Shown piece after piece: positions 24,198 to 33,536 of a stretch of DNA of 64,000 bases. Positions within the stretch are counted from its first letter, which is position 1; each line of letters opens with the position of its first letter. Made by a program: the position numbers and the translations under genes. A model generated the notes under the pieces. It was not told the DNA's origin, made no database searches, and saw only the letters and a program-made list of their open reading frames with translations. The stretch is from an uncultured Cycloclasticus sp. (lineage in GTDB: Bacteria; Pseudomonadota; Gammaproteobacteria; Methylococcales; Cycloclasticaceae), in assembly GCA_913060865.1 (NCBI GenBank), contig CAJXTU010000001.1, forward strand, positions 1-64,000. The letters run 5' to 3'.

Positions 24198-26142
24198 CCA
24201 CGCAACTATGCCACTCAACCCTAACCTCATTAAACTATTAGTTGTTATTGGGGTTCTTCTCATCGTTCCACATACAGCTGAATTGCCAATCTCTTTTATT
24301 GCGATTGGCTTTTCCTTATTGGCATGGCGTGCGCTAACCCTTTGGGCTCCAAAGACCTTACCTAATAAGTGGCTATTATTACCCCTTTCTATAGGCTTGG
24401 GGTTTTTTGTGTTAAAAACCTACGGCATGTCTTTAGGGCGCGATGCTAGTAGTAGTTTATTGGTTTTATTGATGGGGTTGAAATTACTTGAAAGCCGCAC
24501 GCCGCGCGATGCCCAAGTTGTTATTTATATGAGCTTCTTTGTTCTGATTACCCCATTTTTATTTGAGCAACGGTTAGAAGTTGCTATTTATGCGCTCTTC
24601 ATATTCTACCTACTACTATTCGCTTTGGTAGTTAATAGTACTCGAAACACCTCTTTAAAAAGCCCCCCTTTATTACGCTTATCTGGTCTCGTACTATTGC
24701 AAGCTATCCCTTTAATGCTAGTTTTTTTCTTATTATTTCCACGAATGATTGGCCCGTTATGGGCAATGCCGGATACACAGTCTGCCGTTAGTGGTATTAG
24801 TGACTCTATTAATCCAGGTACTGTTTCAAATTTAGCTCTTTCAAAAGAGACCGCTTTTAGAGTGCGCTTTAACGGCAGTTTGCCCAAACAAAAAAGCTTG
24901 TATTGGCGAGGCCCTGTTTTTTGGGAAACTGATGGGCAGTCTTGGACGCTAACGCCACCGAAAAAAGATTCATTTGACCGCGCAAATCCTATACCCAGTC
25001 AACGTTCAGATATCCAATACACCTTGATGATGGAACCTCACCATCAATTTTGGCTTTACGCTCTCGATATTCCTGCCGCTGCACCAACAAATACTCGGCT
25101 AACACACGACCATCAATTGATATTAAATAAAAAACTAACTCGAAATATTTCATTTGATATCCGTTCAACAACCCAGAAAAATATAACAGAACTATCAGAC
25201 ACAGACCTTAGCCGAGCGCTTAAAATTCCTGATAACACGGACCCCAGAGTTATAGCTTTAGCAAAAAAATGGGTAACAACTAGTACAAATAAAAGCGATA
25301 CAGTAAAAAGCGCTCTTCAATTTTATAATGATGAGTTTTATTACACCCTTAAACCACCTTCATTAGGAAAGAACCCTGTTGCAGAGTTTTTATTTGAAAG
25401 TAAACGGGGCTTTTGTGGCCACTTTGCTACCAGTTTCGCCACCTTGATGCGAGCCGCCGGTATTCCGTCTAGGCTCGTTGCCGGCTACCAAGGTGGCGTT
25501 TATAACAAAGTAGGGGGCTTTTATAACGTGCGCCAGGCAGATGCCCATGTTTGGGTTGAAGTTTGGTTAGCAGACAAAGGCTGGGTTCGAGTGGATCCAA
25601 CTGCAGCCATCGCGCCTAATCGTATTGAACACAGTATCGACCCCTCGTTACAACGCATTAACAGTAATATTAATTTTTTATTAACGCCGCCAGAAGGGCT
25701 TCAAAAGTGGGCTCAACAACTCAAGTGGGCCATTAATAGCTTGGATTATTACTGGCAAAACTCTGTACTGGCCTATGGGCCAGAAAAACAACTAGATTTC
25801 CTTTCCAAATTTGGCATTCTTGATTGGGGCGACATGGTGAAATGGCTTGCTAGCCTGACCGGTTTAACCTTACTCTTTTCGCTAAGTATTGTGCTTCTAC
25901 TACAAAAAGAAACCCACGACCCCGTACAAAAGGCATACTTAGCATTGTGCAAAAAATTAGCAAAAAAAACAGGAGCACGACTTCCACACGAAACAACCAC
26001 CGATTACTTTAATCGAACAATACAGCTCTACCCGCAAAAAGCAGAGCATTTAAGGACGCTACAAACTCTTTACTTAAACACTCGATATGGGAAGGGCTCC
26101 CCACAGGTTTTTATACAAAACGTAAGGCGCTTTAAACTATAG
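24184..26142 (+). CDS. TgpA-like membrane transglutaminase/protease
   Basis: About 650 residues. Five to six N-terminal helices (DUF3488) are followed by a periplasmic transglutaminase core with the catalytic triad Cys in RGFCGHFATSFATLMRAAGIPSRLVAGYQGG, His in ADAHVWVEVW and Asp in VRVDPTAA, then one more helix (LTGLTLLFSLSIVLLL) and a DUF4129-like tail. A start at 24184 (MSTLNHATMPL) overlaps the DUF58 stop and suits coupling; an earlier TTG at 24157 would extend it and an ATG at 24208 would shorten it. In Pseudomonas aeruginosa TgpA is an essential periplasmic enzyme; the substrate is unclear. Confidence 0.9.
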   Translation: MSTLNHATMPLNPNLIKLLVVIGVLLIVPHTAELPISFIAIGFSLLAWRALTLWAPKTLPNKWLLLPLSIGLGFFVLKTYGMSLGRDASSSLLVLLMGLKLLESRTPRDAQVVIYMSFFVLITPFLFEQRLEVAIYALFIFYLLLFALVVNSTRNTSLKSPPLLRLSGLVLLQAIPLMLVFFLLFPRMIGPLWAMPDTQSAVSGISDSINPGTVSNLALSKETAFRVRFNGSLPKQKSLYWRGPVFWETDGQSWTLTPPKKDSFDRANPIPSQRSDIQYTLMMEPHHQFWLYALDIPAAAPTNTRLTHDHQLILNKKLTRNISFDIRSTTQKNITELSDTDLSRALKIPDNTDPRVIALAKKWVTTSTNKSDTVKSALQFYNDEFYYTLKPPSLGKNPVAEFLFESKRGFCGHFATSFATLMRAAGIPSRLVAGYQGGVYNKVGGFYNVRQADAHVWVEVWLADKGWVRVDPTAAIAPNRIEHSIDPSLQRINSNINFLLTPPEGLQKWAQQLKWAINSLDYYWQNSVLAYGPEKQLDFLSKFGILDWGDMVKWLASLTGLTLLFSLSIVLLLQKETHDPVQKAYLALCKKLAKKTGARLPHETTTDYFNRTIQLYPQKAEHLRTLQTLYLNTRYGKGSPQVFIQNVRRFKL

Positions 26143-26263
26143 TCAAGCAGATCCTAATCAATCTCTATAATTTACGACTAGGGCTTTTTCTTACCCAAGC
26201 TTTTAGAAACCACTTTGACTGGTCGTATGCCCAACCAGCCAGTATATATTTACCGTCTATCCC

Positions 26264-26920
26264 TTATATCCGTACAAAAACACTGTTTAAGCTACGTCGT
26301 GACTTAGGCAATTTTGCATTATAGTCCTCTTCAGGGTCGTGGTAACCAATCGCTAACGCAACTTCGCACTGGTAGCCATCCAGTTCTTTTTTAAACTCTT
26401 CGTTTACTAAATCAATATCGATGCCTTCCAGCGCTGTAGAGTCAATATTGAGACGAGCTAGGGTATGCAAGGTATTTCCAAGGGCTAGATACGTTTGTGC
26501 TTTTGTCCACTTACTGTTGTCACCTGCATCATCGGTATTACTGTCAGCAAATGCAAAAAGAGCAAACGCACCCTCACGATCTTCCTGTTTGATTCGCTTA
26601 TCCTCAATGCCTTTATCCACTATTTCTGCAAAATCATCACGTGTGTAGCGTGGGTTATGGGCAAATAGAATAATCTGAGAGCTATCAAACACATGCGATT
26701 GGTTGAATTGATATTTATGGGCAAATGTTTTACTCATACGTTCTTTGCCCTCATTGCTTTCAATAACGACAAACTTCCAGGGTTGGGAATTAATAGACGA
26801 TGGCGTTAAACGCATTGCCTCAAACAGCACAGCAAGGTCACTTTCTGGGATTTTTTTTGTGGCGTCATATTTTTTAGTTGTATGCCTCCATAAAAGACTA
26901 TCAATAATTGGGTGAACCAT
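26264..26920 (-). CDS. NfsB-like oxygen-insensitive NAD(P)H nitroreductase
   Basis: A 218-residue protein with the FMN-binding start LLWRHTTKKYDATKKI, RLTPSSINSQPWKFVVIES and the C-terminal DYNAKLPKSRRSLNSVFVRI, the plan and length of E. coli NfsB (217). It should reduce nitroaromatics or quinones as an FMN dimer in the cytoplasm. It is convergent with the TgpA gene across about 120 bases that hold no clear gene. No evident operon partner. Confidence 0.92.
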   Translation of the reverse strand: MVHPIIDSLLWRHTTKKYDATKKIPESDLAVLFEAMRLTPSSINSQPWKFVVIESNEGKERMSKTFAHKYQFNQSHVFDSSQIILFAHNPRYTRDDFAEIVDKGIEDKRIKQEDREGAFALFAFADSNTDDAGDNSKWTKAQTYLALGNTLHTLARLNIDSTALEGIDIDLVNEEFKKELDGYQCEVALAIGYHDPEEDYNAKLPKSRRSLNSVFVRI

Positions 26921-26958
26921 TTCAAACCTCTATCGTTAATGAATGTTTATTAAGCTGT

Positions 26959-28314
26959 TTATTTTCCGATACAAAATGAAGAGAAAATTTCCCCTAACAG
27001 ATCATCTGGTGTCATTTTTCCTGTGATTTCTGACAAAGCACTTTGCGCTAAACGTAAGTCTTCTGCAAATAATTCGCCCGCTTGGTAACTGAGTAATTGC
27101 TCTATACCCTCATTTAAAAACTTATTTGACCTTGCTAGCGCATCTAAGTGGCGACGACGTGCTAAAAATATATTTTTTTCTTCTGGGTTAAACCCCATCA
27201 GTGTTTTTAAATGTTTCGTTAATATATTTAGGCCATCCCCATATTTTGCTGACAACCTAATCACTGTCCGTCCGTCATTAGAACTTGCCTCACCAACCTC
27301 TGCACCCGTCATATCTGCTTTATTAAATATAACTGTTACTGGAATAGTAGTGGGAACATCCTGTAATAACGACAAGTAATCTTCTGTCTGTGACTCTTGA
27401 TCATCGACCACCAATAACACTTGATCTGCCGTTAAAATAGCCTGTTTAGCCCGCTTCACACCTTCTTGTTCAATAATATCACTGGTTTCACGTAAGCCGG
27501 CCGTATCTATAATGTGCACAGGCATACCATCTATTTGGATTTTTTCTGTGAGTATATCTCGTGTGGTACCTGCTACCTCCGTTACAATAGCGGTATCACG
27601 CTGCGCTAAGGCATTCAATAAACTCGATTTACCGGCATTAGGCTTACCGGCTAGCACCACAGTCATTCCATCTCGCAACAAACTGCCTTGCTTGGCTGTT
27701 TCGGAGAGTTTTTTAAATGCCTTTTGTAAATCAGCGATAATTTTTTTTAATTCATCACCTGCTAAAAAATCAATATCTTCATCACTAAAATCAATGGCTG
27801 ACTCTACATACAGGCGAAGGTGGGTTAATTGGCGCTGTAAATCATCAATGTGTTGGGAAAAGGCACCGGCTAAAGAACGTTGCGCAGATACTGCCGCTGC
27901 ACTGGTGCCAGCATCTATGATGTCGGCAACTGCCTCTGCTTGAGCTAAATCTAATTTATTATTTAAGAACGCCCGCTGGGTAAACTCACCTGGCTCGGCA
28001 AGCCTAGCGCCTAATGCCAATACCCGTTTCAACAACATGTCTAAAACAACTGGGCCGCCATGACCTTGAAGTTCTAACGTGTCTTCACCGGTATATGAAG
28101 CAGGAGATTTGAAATATAGAGCAAGTCCACTATCAATCGTTGTATCGTCATGCTCCTTAAATAACCTAAAACAGGCCTGACGGGCAGGTATTTGACTACC
28201 AAGTAGTTTCTCTATAATTTTTTGTGTTTTTGGGCCACTAACTCGAATAATACCAATACCACCACGACCACTGGCTGTCGCGACAGCAGCTATTGTGTCA
28301 TTATTATTTGACAT
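26959..28314 (-). CDS. mnmE: tRNA modification GTPase MnmE
   Basis: A 451-residue protein with N-terminal IAAVATASGRGGIGIIRVSG (folate-binding part), a GTPase domain with GKPNAGKSSLLNAL, DTAGLRET and NKAD, and the invariant C terminus FCIGK whose cysteine is functional. With MnmG it installs the carboxymethylaminomethyl group on U34 of some tRNAs. MnmG is not in the window. It follows yidC by 13 bases in the conserved origin-proximal cluster. Confidence 0.98.
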   Translation of the reverse strand: MSNNNDTIAAVATASGRGGIGIIRVSGPKTQKIIEKLLGSQIPARQACFRLFKEHDDTTIDSGLALYFKSPASYTGEDTLELQGHGGPVVLDMLLKRVLALGARLAEPGEFTQRAFLNNKLDLAQAEAVADIIDAGTSAAAVSAQRSLAGAFSQHIDDLQRQLTHLRLYVESAIDFSDEDIDFLAGDELKKIIADLQKAFKKLSETAKQGSLLRDGMTVVLAGKPNAGKSSLLNALAQRDTAIVTEVAGTTRDILTEKIQIDGMPVHIIDTAGLRETSDIIEQEGVKRAKQAILTADQVLLVVDDQESQTEDYLSLLQDVPTTIPVTVIFNKADMTGAEVGEASSNDGRTVIRLSAKYGDGLNILTKHLKTLMGFNPEEKNIFLARRRHLDALARSNKFLNEGIEQLLSYQAGELFAEDLRLAQSALSEITGKMTPDDLLGEIFSSFCIGK

Positions 28315-28327
28315 ACCGTCGAATTAT

Positions 28328-29962
28328 TTATTCTTTCCCTGCTTCAATTCTTTTCATTATGAATGTTTGTTGGGCAATCGTTAATAGATTATTTACAATC
28401 CAATAAAGCACCAAACCCGCTGGGAAGAAGGCAAAAAAGCCAGTAAACATAATGGGTAGCATTTGCATCATTTTCTTTTGCATTGGATCAACGGGCGCTG
28501 GGTTTAAACGCTGTTGGAAAAACATCGTGATACCATAAATAACAGGTAGTACAAAGTATGGGTCTGCAGCCGAAATATTATCAATCCATAATGCAAACGG
28601 CGCCTGCCTTAGTTCCACACTTTCAAGAAGTGTCCAATACAAAGCAATAAATACGGGGATTTGTATTAAAATCGGCAAACAACCGCCTAAGGGGTTGATT
28701 TTTTCAGTTTTATACAGCTCCATCATCGCTTTATTTAGCTGTTGTTTATCATCACCATAACGCTCTTTTAGAGCAACTATTCTTGGCTGTACTAGTTTCA
28801 TATGCGCCATCGATTTATAGCTTTTTTCAGATAATTTGAAGAATAGCGCTTTAATACTGAACGTTACCATAATGATAGCGACGCCCCAATTTCCAACAAA
28901 ATCATAAAAGAAGCTTAACAACCAAAAAATAGGCTCTGCAATAATCGTCAGTTTGCCGTAATCAACCATTAATTCTAGCCCTGGAGCAACCACACTTAAT
29001 TGCTCTTGAAGTTTAGGCCCTGCGAATAAAACCGAATGTATCGTTTTTACTTCACCCGCTTCAACCAACTTAACTGGTGAGTATGCACCTATTACATACA
29101 GCCCGCCTTTTAACGACTTTGTGTAATAGTTATATTGATTTTCTTTTTCTGGAACCCAAGCGACACCAAAATAGTGCTGGATCATTGCAACCCATCCACC
29201 AATTGCTTCGCGGCTTAAGTCCTCATCTTCCATATCACCAAAATCAATTTTTTGATATTTTTCTTCATCCGTATAAAACACACCGCCTGTATAGGTGTAA
29301 ATCATTGAGTTAGCTTTATTATCAGCATAGTCACTTCGCTTGATTTGCAAATACTCTCTTGCTGACCAACTATTAGCGCCGTTGTTTTCTATCTGCGTTT
29401 CAACATCTACTTTATAACTTCCTTTAGTGAAAACATAAGTTTTGGTAATTGAGATACCGGCATTATCACTCCACGTTAAAGGAACTCTTAACTCATCGCC
29501 AGTCATCACATAATTGTCTTCTGATGCACGCCATAAAACATGATGATTGGGACTCTCTCCATTTTGAGAAACTAGACCTGACTCAACAACAAATGTTTTA
29601 GGTGCTTGATTATGCAGCAACTGAACTTTTTTCTCTTCACCTTTTGTTTCAGGGTAATTGGATAAATGTAATTGAACAATGCTGCCACCCAATGTATCAA
29701 TCTCAATCTCATAAACATCTGTTACAACGCGTATAACACCACCTTTAGCCTGACTACTTCCTTCAGCTTTATTAATTTCGACCGCACCTAACAGTGTATT
29801 ATCGGTTGAAGCTGTATTAGGCACATCAGCTTGTTGTTTAGCTTGCCCTTCGACGCTAGCAACCTGCTGCTGAGGCAACACATAGTCTTTCTGCCACGCT
29901 TGCCAAATAAGTACCGCAATGAAAGCAAGTGCTGCAATGAGTAATGTTCTTTGATTATCCAT
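28328..29962 (-). CDS. yidC: Membrane protein insertase YidC
   Basis: A 544-residue protein with an N-terminal anchor (LLIAALAFIAVLIWQAW), a large periplasmic beta domain of the gram-negative type, and the C-terminal insertase core with KEKINPLGGCLPILIQIPVFIALYWTLLESVELRQAPF. It inserts membrane proteins with or without Sec. It overlaps yidD by 8 bases and precedes mnmE. Confidence 0.98.
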   Translation of the reverse strand: MDNQRTLLIAALAFIAVLIWQAWQKDYVLPQQQVASVEGQAKQQADVPNTASTDNTLLGAVEINKAEGSSQAKGGVIRVVTDVYEIEIDTLGGSIVQLHLSNYPETKGEEKKVQLLHNQAPKTFVVESGLVSQNGESPNHHVLWRASEDNYVMTGDELRVPLTWSDNAGISITKTYVFTKGSYKVDVETQIENNGANSWSAREYLQIKRSDYADNKANSMIYTYTGGVFYTDEEKYQKIDFGDMEDEDLSREAIGGWVAMIQHYFGVAWVPEKENQYNYYTKSLKGGLYVIGAYSPVKLVEAGEVKTIHSVLFAGPKLQEQLSVVAPGLELMVDYGKLTIIAEPIFWLLSFFYDFVGNWGVAIIMVTFSIKALFFKLSEKSYKSMAHMKLVQPRIVALKERYGDDKQQLNKAMMELYKTEKINPLGGCLPILIQIPVFIALYWTLLESVELRQAPFALWIDNISAADPYFVLPVIYGITMFFQQRLNPAPVDPMQKKMMQMLPIMFTGFFAFFPAGLVLYWIVNNLLTIAQQTFIMKRIEAGKE

Positions 29963-30185
29963 GTGTTTTGTCTGAAGTTGGTAAGGGGTCTACGCCACCT
30001 TTACAAAAAGGCTGACAACGTAAAAGTCTTTTTAATGTTAAATATAAAGCTTTGCTTGCACCATATTCTTTAAATGCCTCAAGTGCATAGTCGGAACAGG
30101 TTGGGTAAAAACGACATCGACTAGCCAACATTGGGCTGATAAAACGTTGATAACATTTAATTAAATAAATAAATAACTTATTCAT
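29955..30185 (-). CDS. yidD: Membrane protein insertion efficiency factor YidD
   Basis: A 76-residue protein with the family signature KCYQRFISPMLASRCRFYPTCSDYALEAFKEYG and three conserved cysteines. It lies between rnpA (8-base overlap) and yidC (8-base overlap), the invariant order. It is membrane-associated and assists YidC. Confidence 0.97.
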   Translation of the reverse strand: MNKLFIYLIKCYQRFISPMLASRCRFYPTCSDYALEAFKEYGASKALYLTLKRLLRCQPFCKGGVDPLPTSDKTHG

Positions 30186-30534
30186 TTATAATCAGCTTAT
30201 CCCAATGTTTACTAATGGATTTGGCCAGCTCTTTTTTTGTTGCTAAAGCTGCCTTATGGCGACATAAAATAACAAAATCGTAACCCGATAATCGTTCTTT
30301 TTCATGTCTAAAAGATTCCCTAACTATTCGTTTAATCAGGTTTCTTTTTACTGCTTTTTTTACGTTTTTTTTTGCTATCGCAAGACCAAGCTTTGCGCTA
30401 GATACATTTTTTTGCGCTAAAACAATAAATAAGCTATCCGTACTTCTTTTTGCGCCTTTAAAAACCCTAGCGTATTCTGACGAACTATTTAACCTAACTT
30501 TTTTTGTAAACGTATAGTCTTTTATATCTGTTAC
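30178..30534 (-). CDS. rnpA: Ribonuclease P protein component, with no canonical start codon
   Basis: The frame from about 30549 to the TAA at 30178 encodes [20 protein letters not shown], then [33 protein letters not shown], the RNR motif of RnpA, and ends [14 protein letters not shown]. It lies between rpmH and yidD as expected. The frame opens after a TAG inside rpmH and contains no ATG, GTG or TTG before the conserved part. GTA at 30534, within the rpmH stop (GCGTAACA), aligns with where a GTGA overlap start would be; ATA at 30525 and ATC at 30540 are other options. I annotated from GTA. The rest of the protein looks intact. Confidence 0.9.
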   Translation of the reverse strand, partial: VTDIKDYTFTKKVRLNSSSEYARVFKGAKRSTDSLFIVLAQKNVSSAKLGLAIAKKNVKKAVKRNLIKRIVRESFRHEKERLSGYDFVILCRHKAALATKKELAKSISKHWDKLIINE

Positions 30535-30665
30535 GCTGATAAACGAACTCTACCTTTTGCACGTCTAGCGTTAATTATTTTACGGCCTGACTTAGTCGCC
30601 ATTCTTGCTCTAAAACCGTGCGTTCTGGCTCTTTTTAAGTTACTTGGTTGAAATGTTCTTTTCAT
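30531..30665 (-). CDS. rpmH: 50S ribosomal protein L34
   Basis: A 44-residue protein, [29 protein letters not shown] and so on to RVRLSA, which is a full L34. It is very basic, as expected for a protein packed in the large-subunit RNA. It is the first gene of the minus-strand rpmH-rnpA-yidD-yidC-mnmE operon and is divergent from dnaA. Confidence 0.98.
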   Translation of the reverse strand: MKRTFQPSNLKRARTHGFRARMATKSGRKIINARRAKGRVRLSA

Positions 30666-30835
30666 GCTGAAATGTCCTATGAATGACTGATTAATATGTT
30701 ACTAAAGAAAACTTTTGTTACTTACGATTTTCTTTTGAGAAAAAGACTGCGAAGGTTAGTTTTATTTATCCTAAAAGTCAATGTTTATATAAAGTTTAAG
30801 TATATCCTTTGTTTTTAATTCAATTGTGTTTTTCC

Positions 30836-30844
30836 TGTGGATAA
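30836..30844 (-). promoter_or_regulatory. DnaA box upstream of dnaA
   Basis: TGTGGATAA is the exact reverse complement of TTATCCACA. It may serve origin function or autoregulation of dnaA, whose start codon is 60 bases on. Confidence 0.85.
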
Positions 30845-30870
30845 CTTTCTATTTAAAGTATATTCTTATG

Positions 30871-30898
30871 CCTTGTTTACTCCAACTTTCAAACAAGG
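30871..30898 (+). promoter_or_regulatory. Leader hairpin overlapping the dnaA ribosome binding site
   Basis: CCTTGTTT (30871-30878) and AAACAAGG (30891-30898) are perfect 8-bp complements around 12 bases. The second arm includes most of the only Shine-Dalgarno sequence for dnaA (AAGGA, 30895-30899), which lies 5 bases before the GTG. Folding would mask the site. Confidence 0.5.
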
Positions 30899-30904
30899 AT
30901 TAAT

Positions 30905-32230
30905 GTGTCATCTCTCTGGGAACAGTGCTTACAACGTTTAGAAGAAGAAATTCCTCCTCAACAAATCAATACATGGATTCGTCCCTTACAAGCACAAGTA
31001 AGTCATGATGAGTTACATTTATTTGCTCCAAATAAGTTTGTTTTAGATTGGGTATCAGATCACTACATTAAAAATATAACCAATATAATCAATAAGTTAA
31101 CAAACGAAAAAACAAGGCTTTACTTAAAAATTGGTAGCTCAAAAACACCCTCATCCATCAAATCAGTGAAAGAGGGCGTTACACTTAAAACCACTAAAAA
31201 GCCGACTGTTTCACATAATCTAAATAGAGCATTTACATTTGATTCTTTTGTTGTTGGTAAATCTAATGAGCTTGCAAAAGCGGCCGCTGTTCAAGTCTCA
31301 GAAAACCCAGGAACAGCTTACAACCCTCTTTTTATTTATGGTGGTGTAGGCTTAGGGAAAACTCATTTAATGCACTCTATTGGGAATGCGATTATTCAAA
31401 CGAACCCAAATGCCCAGGTTAATTTTTCATCGTCAGAACGTTTTGTTTCCGATATGGTTCAATCATTACAAAAAAACACTATTAATGATTTTAAAAACCA
31501 CTATCGCTCATTAGATCTATTATTAATTGACGATATTCAGTTTTTTGCGAAAAAAGAAAGAACCCAAGAAGAGTTTTTTCATACTTTTAACACGCTGATT
31601 GAAAACAATAAACAAATTGTCTTAACCTGTGATTGCTACCCAAAAGAAATTAACGGTCTAGAAGAGCGCCTTAAATCTCGATTTGGTTGGGGTTTACCTA
31701 TTCCGGTAGAGCCGCCTGATTTAGAAACTCGTGTTGCTATTTTAAAAAGTAAAGCAGCCCAAAGTGGTGTTGATCTTGCTGATGAAGTTGCTTTTTTTAT
31801 GGGTAACAGAATTAAGTCTAATGTTAGAGAACTTGAGGGTGCCTTACGTAGGGTTATTGCTAATGCAAATTTTACCGGTCAACCCATCACGCTTGATTTT
31901 ACAAAAGAAGCCCTTAGGGACCTTATTGCTCTTCAAAACAAACGCATCAGTATTGATAATATTCAAAAAACAGTTGCCGAATATTACAAAATTAGAATGT
32001 CTGACTTACTATCTGCCAAACGCACTCGATCGATAGCACGACCGAGACAAATAGCAATGGCATTAGCTAAAGAGTTAACGCAATATAGTTTACCTGAGAT
32101 TGGTAACCAATTTGGTGGGCGTGATCACACAACTGTTTTGCATGCTACACGTAAAGTAAAAGAGCTTCGAGATTCTGACCAAACTATTGATGAAGATTAT
32201 ATTAACCTGTTAAGAACCCTATCGCATTAA
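30905..32230 (+). CDS. dnaA: Chromosomal replication initiator DnaA
   Basis: A 441-residue protein starting on GTG ([28 protein letters not shown]), with Walker [17 protein letters not shown], Walker [10 protein letters not shown], sensor regions, and the domain IV DNA-binding signature [15 protein letters not shown]. It opens the duplex at the origin as an ATP-bound oligomer. An out-of-frame ATG overlaps the GTG by one base at 30903 and could only encode 12 residues. It heads dnaA-dnaN-recF-gyrB. Confidence 0.98.
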   Translation: MSSLWEQCLQRLEEEIPPQQINTWIRPLQAQVSHDELHLFAPNKFVLDWVSDHYIKNITNIINKLTNEKTRLYLKIGSSKTPSSIKSVKEGVTLKTTKKPTVSHNLNRAFTFDSFVVGKSNELAKAAAVQVSENPGTAYNPLFIYGGVGLGKTHLMHSIGNAIIQTNPNAQVNFSSSERFVSDMVQSLQKNTINDFKNHYRSLDLLLIDDIQFFAKKERTQEEFFHTFNTLIENNKQIVLTCDCYPKEINGLEERLKSRFGWGLPIPVEPPDLETRVAILKSKAAQSGVDLADEVAFFMGNRIKSNVRELEGALRRVIANANFTGQPITLDFTKEALRDLIALQNKRISIDNIQKTVAEYYKIRMSDLLSAKRTRSIARPRQIAMALAKELTQYSLPEIGNQFGGRDHTTVLHATRKVKELRDSDQTIDEDYINLLRTLSH

Positions 32231-32400
32231 TGAGGGGTAAGTTGTGGATAAAATAAGCAAGTTGCTTATAAACAAGTTATCCACACATTTAATTAATATT
32301 AGCAACATGGTTTGATTAGAGTTAAGTTTTTGATTTATAATAACAAAACAGTGTTATCAACTGTTTTTAAAACCCTTATAACTATAATAAGTATTTAAAT
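32231..32400. other. dnaA-dnaN intergenic region with two inverted DnaA boxes
   Basis: Perfect boxes TGTGGATAA (32243-32251) and TTATCCACA (32277-32285) face each other with 25 bases between. A related TTATCAACT lies at 32354-32362. The rest is very AT-rich. It may be an origin unwinding or DnaA-binding module, or regulate dnaN. No gene is seen. Confidence 0.6.
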
Positions 32401-33501
32401 ATGAAATTAAATATTAATAAAGAAAGCCTATTAGAGCCCTTACAAAAAGTAATTGGGGTTATAGAACGTAGACAAACGTTGCCTATTTTATCGAATGTAT
32501 ATTTATCGATTAATAAGGGTCGTTTAAAATTAACAGGTACAGATTTGGAAGTACAAATTAGTTCTGATTCACTAACAACTAGTGATGAGAATTTTAAAAT
32601 AACGGTGCCTGCTAGGAAGTTATTAGATATTTGTCGTTCCTTACCGGATAATGCTGAGATTAAATTTACGTTTAAAGACGCTGTTTTAATTATTACATCA
32701 GGTAAAAGTCGGTTCACCCTTAGAACCCTATCGGCCGACGAATACCCATTATTTGATGAGTCAAATTACATTAATCAAATTAATATAGAAAAAACAGTTT
32801 TATATAAAGCTTTTAGTAAAACTATATTCTGTATGGCCCAACAAGATGTTCGTTATTACCTCAATGGTTTAATGATGGAGGTAATAGATGGTGAATTACA
32901 AACAGTCGCATCAGATGGTCATCGTTTGGCACTATCAAAAAATAAGATAGACAATGAAAATCAATCAATTAGCCAAGTAATCATTCCAAGGAAGGCGGCT
33001 CAAGAGCTCTTAAAGTTGATTGATAAATATGAAGGAATTATTGATATAAAAATAGCAAAGAACAATATCAACTTTACATTAGGGGACGTTCAATTGAACG
33101 CTAAGCTAATTGATGGTCGTTTTCCAGACTTTAAAAATGTTGTTCCTGAAGAAACTAAACACAGTTTTACAATAGATAAACTATCTTTTAAATCAGCTTT
33201 ATCTCGAGTGTCTATTTTATCCAATGAGAAATACAAAGGGATACGTTTAGATTTATCAGCCCAATTAATGACCATTAATGCTAATAACCCAGAACAAGAT
33301 GAAGCCGTTGAAGAGGTGGTGGTCGATTATGATAGTGATGAAATGAGTATGGGCTTTAATTCTAGTTATTTAATGGATGCGCTTAATGTCATCGAATCAG
33401 ATAGTGTGCAAGTATCCTTTACAGATACAAACAGTAGTTGTTTATTAGAAAACCCTACAGATAAAAGTAGTCGCTTTATTATTATGCCTATGCGTATTTA
33501 G
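32401..33501 (+). CDS. dnaN: DNA polymerase III beta sliding clamp
   Basis: A 366-residue clamp of three repeated domains. Familiar stretches are LEPLQKVIGVIERRQTLPILSNVYL, VASDGHRLALSK, DGRFPDFKNVVP and the C-terminal FIIMPMRI. Two clamps encircle DNA as a ring dimer and tether polymerases. The usual length is 366-367, so it is complete. The next gene starts 35 bases on. Confidence 0.98.
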   Translation: MKLNINKESLLEPLQKVIGVIERRQTLPILSNVYLSINKGRLKLTGTDLEVQISSDSLTTSDENFKITVPARKLLDICRSLPDNAEIKFTFKDAVLIITSGKSRFTLRTLSADEYPLFDESNYINQINIEKTVLYKAFSKTIFCMAQQDVRYYLNGLMMEVIDGELQTVASDGHRLALSKNKIDNENQSISQVIIPRKAAQELLKLIDKYEGIIDIKIAKNNINFTLGDVQLNAKLIDGRFPDFKNVVPEETKHSFTIDKLSFKSALSRVSILSNEKYKGIRLDLSAQLMTINANNPEQDEAVEEVVVDYDSDEMSMGFNSSYLMDALNVIESDSVQVSFTDTNSSCLLENPTDKSSRFIIMPMRI

Positions 33502-33536
33502 ATGTCTAATAACCTCTCCTACTTGAAAATATTTAC

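Larger units (their letters stand above)
30666..30904. other. rpmH-dnaA intergenic region, candidate origin of replication
   Basis: An AT-rich, gene-free interval between divergent rpmH and dnaA, the usual location of the origin in pseudomonad-like gammaproteobacteria. It holds one perfect DnaA box (TGTGGATAA, reverse of TTATCCACA, at 30836-30844) and a weaker TTATCCTAA at 30766-30774. Gene direction reverses here: upstream genes are mainly minus, dnaA to gyrB plus. The dnaA-dnaN gap with two more boxes is the alternative; both could be part of a bipartite origin. Confidence 0.5.

Noticed and set aside
26148-26161. FNR-box-like CAGATCCTAATCAA
   Set aside because: It lies between the ends of two convergent genes, so it cannot act on a promoter, and it has two mismatches.
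27512-27943. A 143-codon plus-strand reading frame
   Set aside because: It is antisense to mnmE, whose motifs are fully conserved across this stretch.
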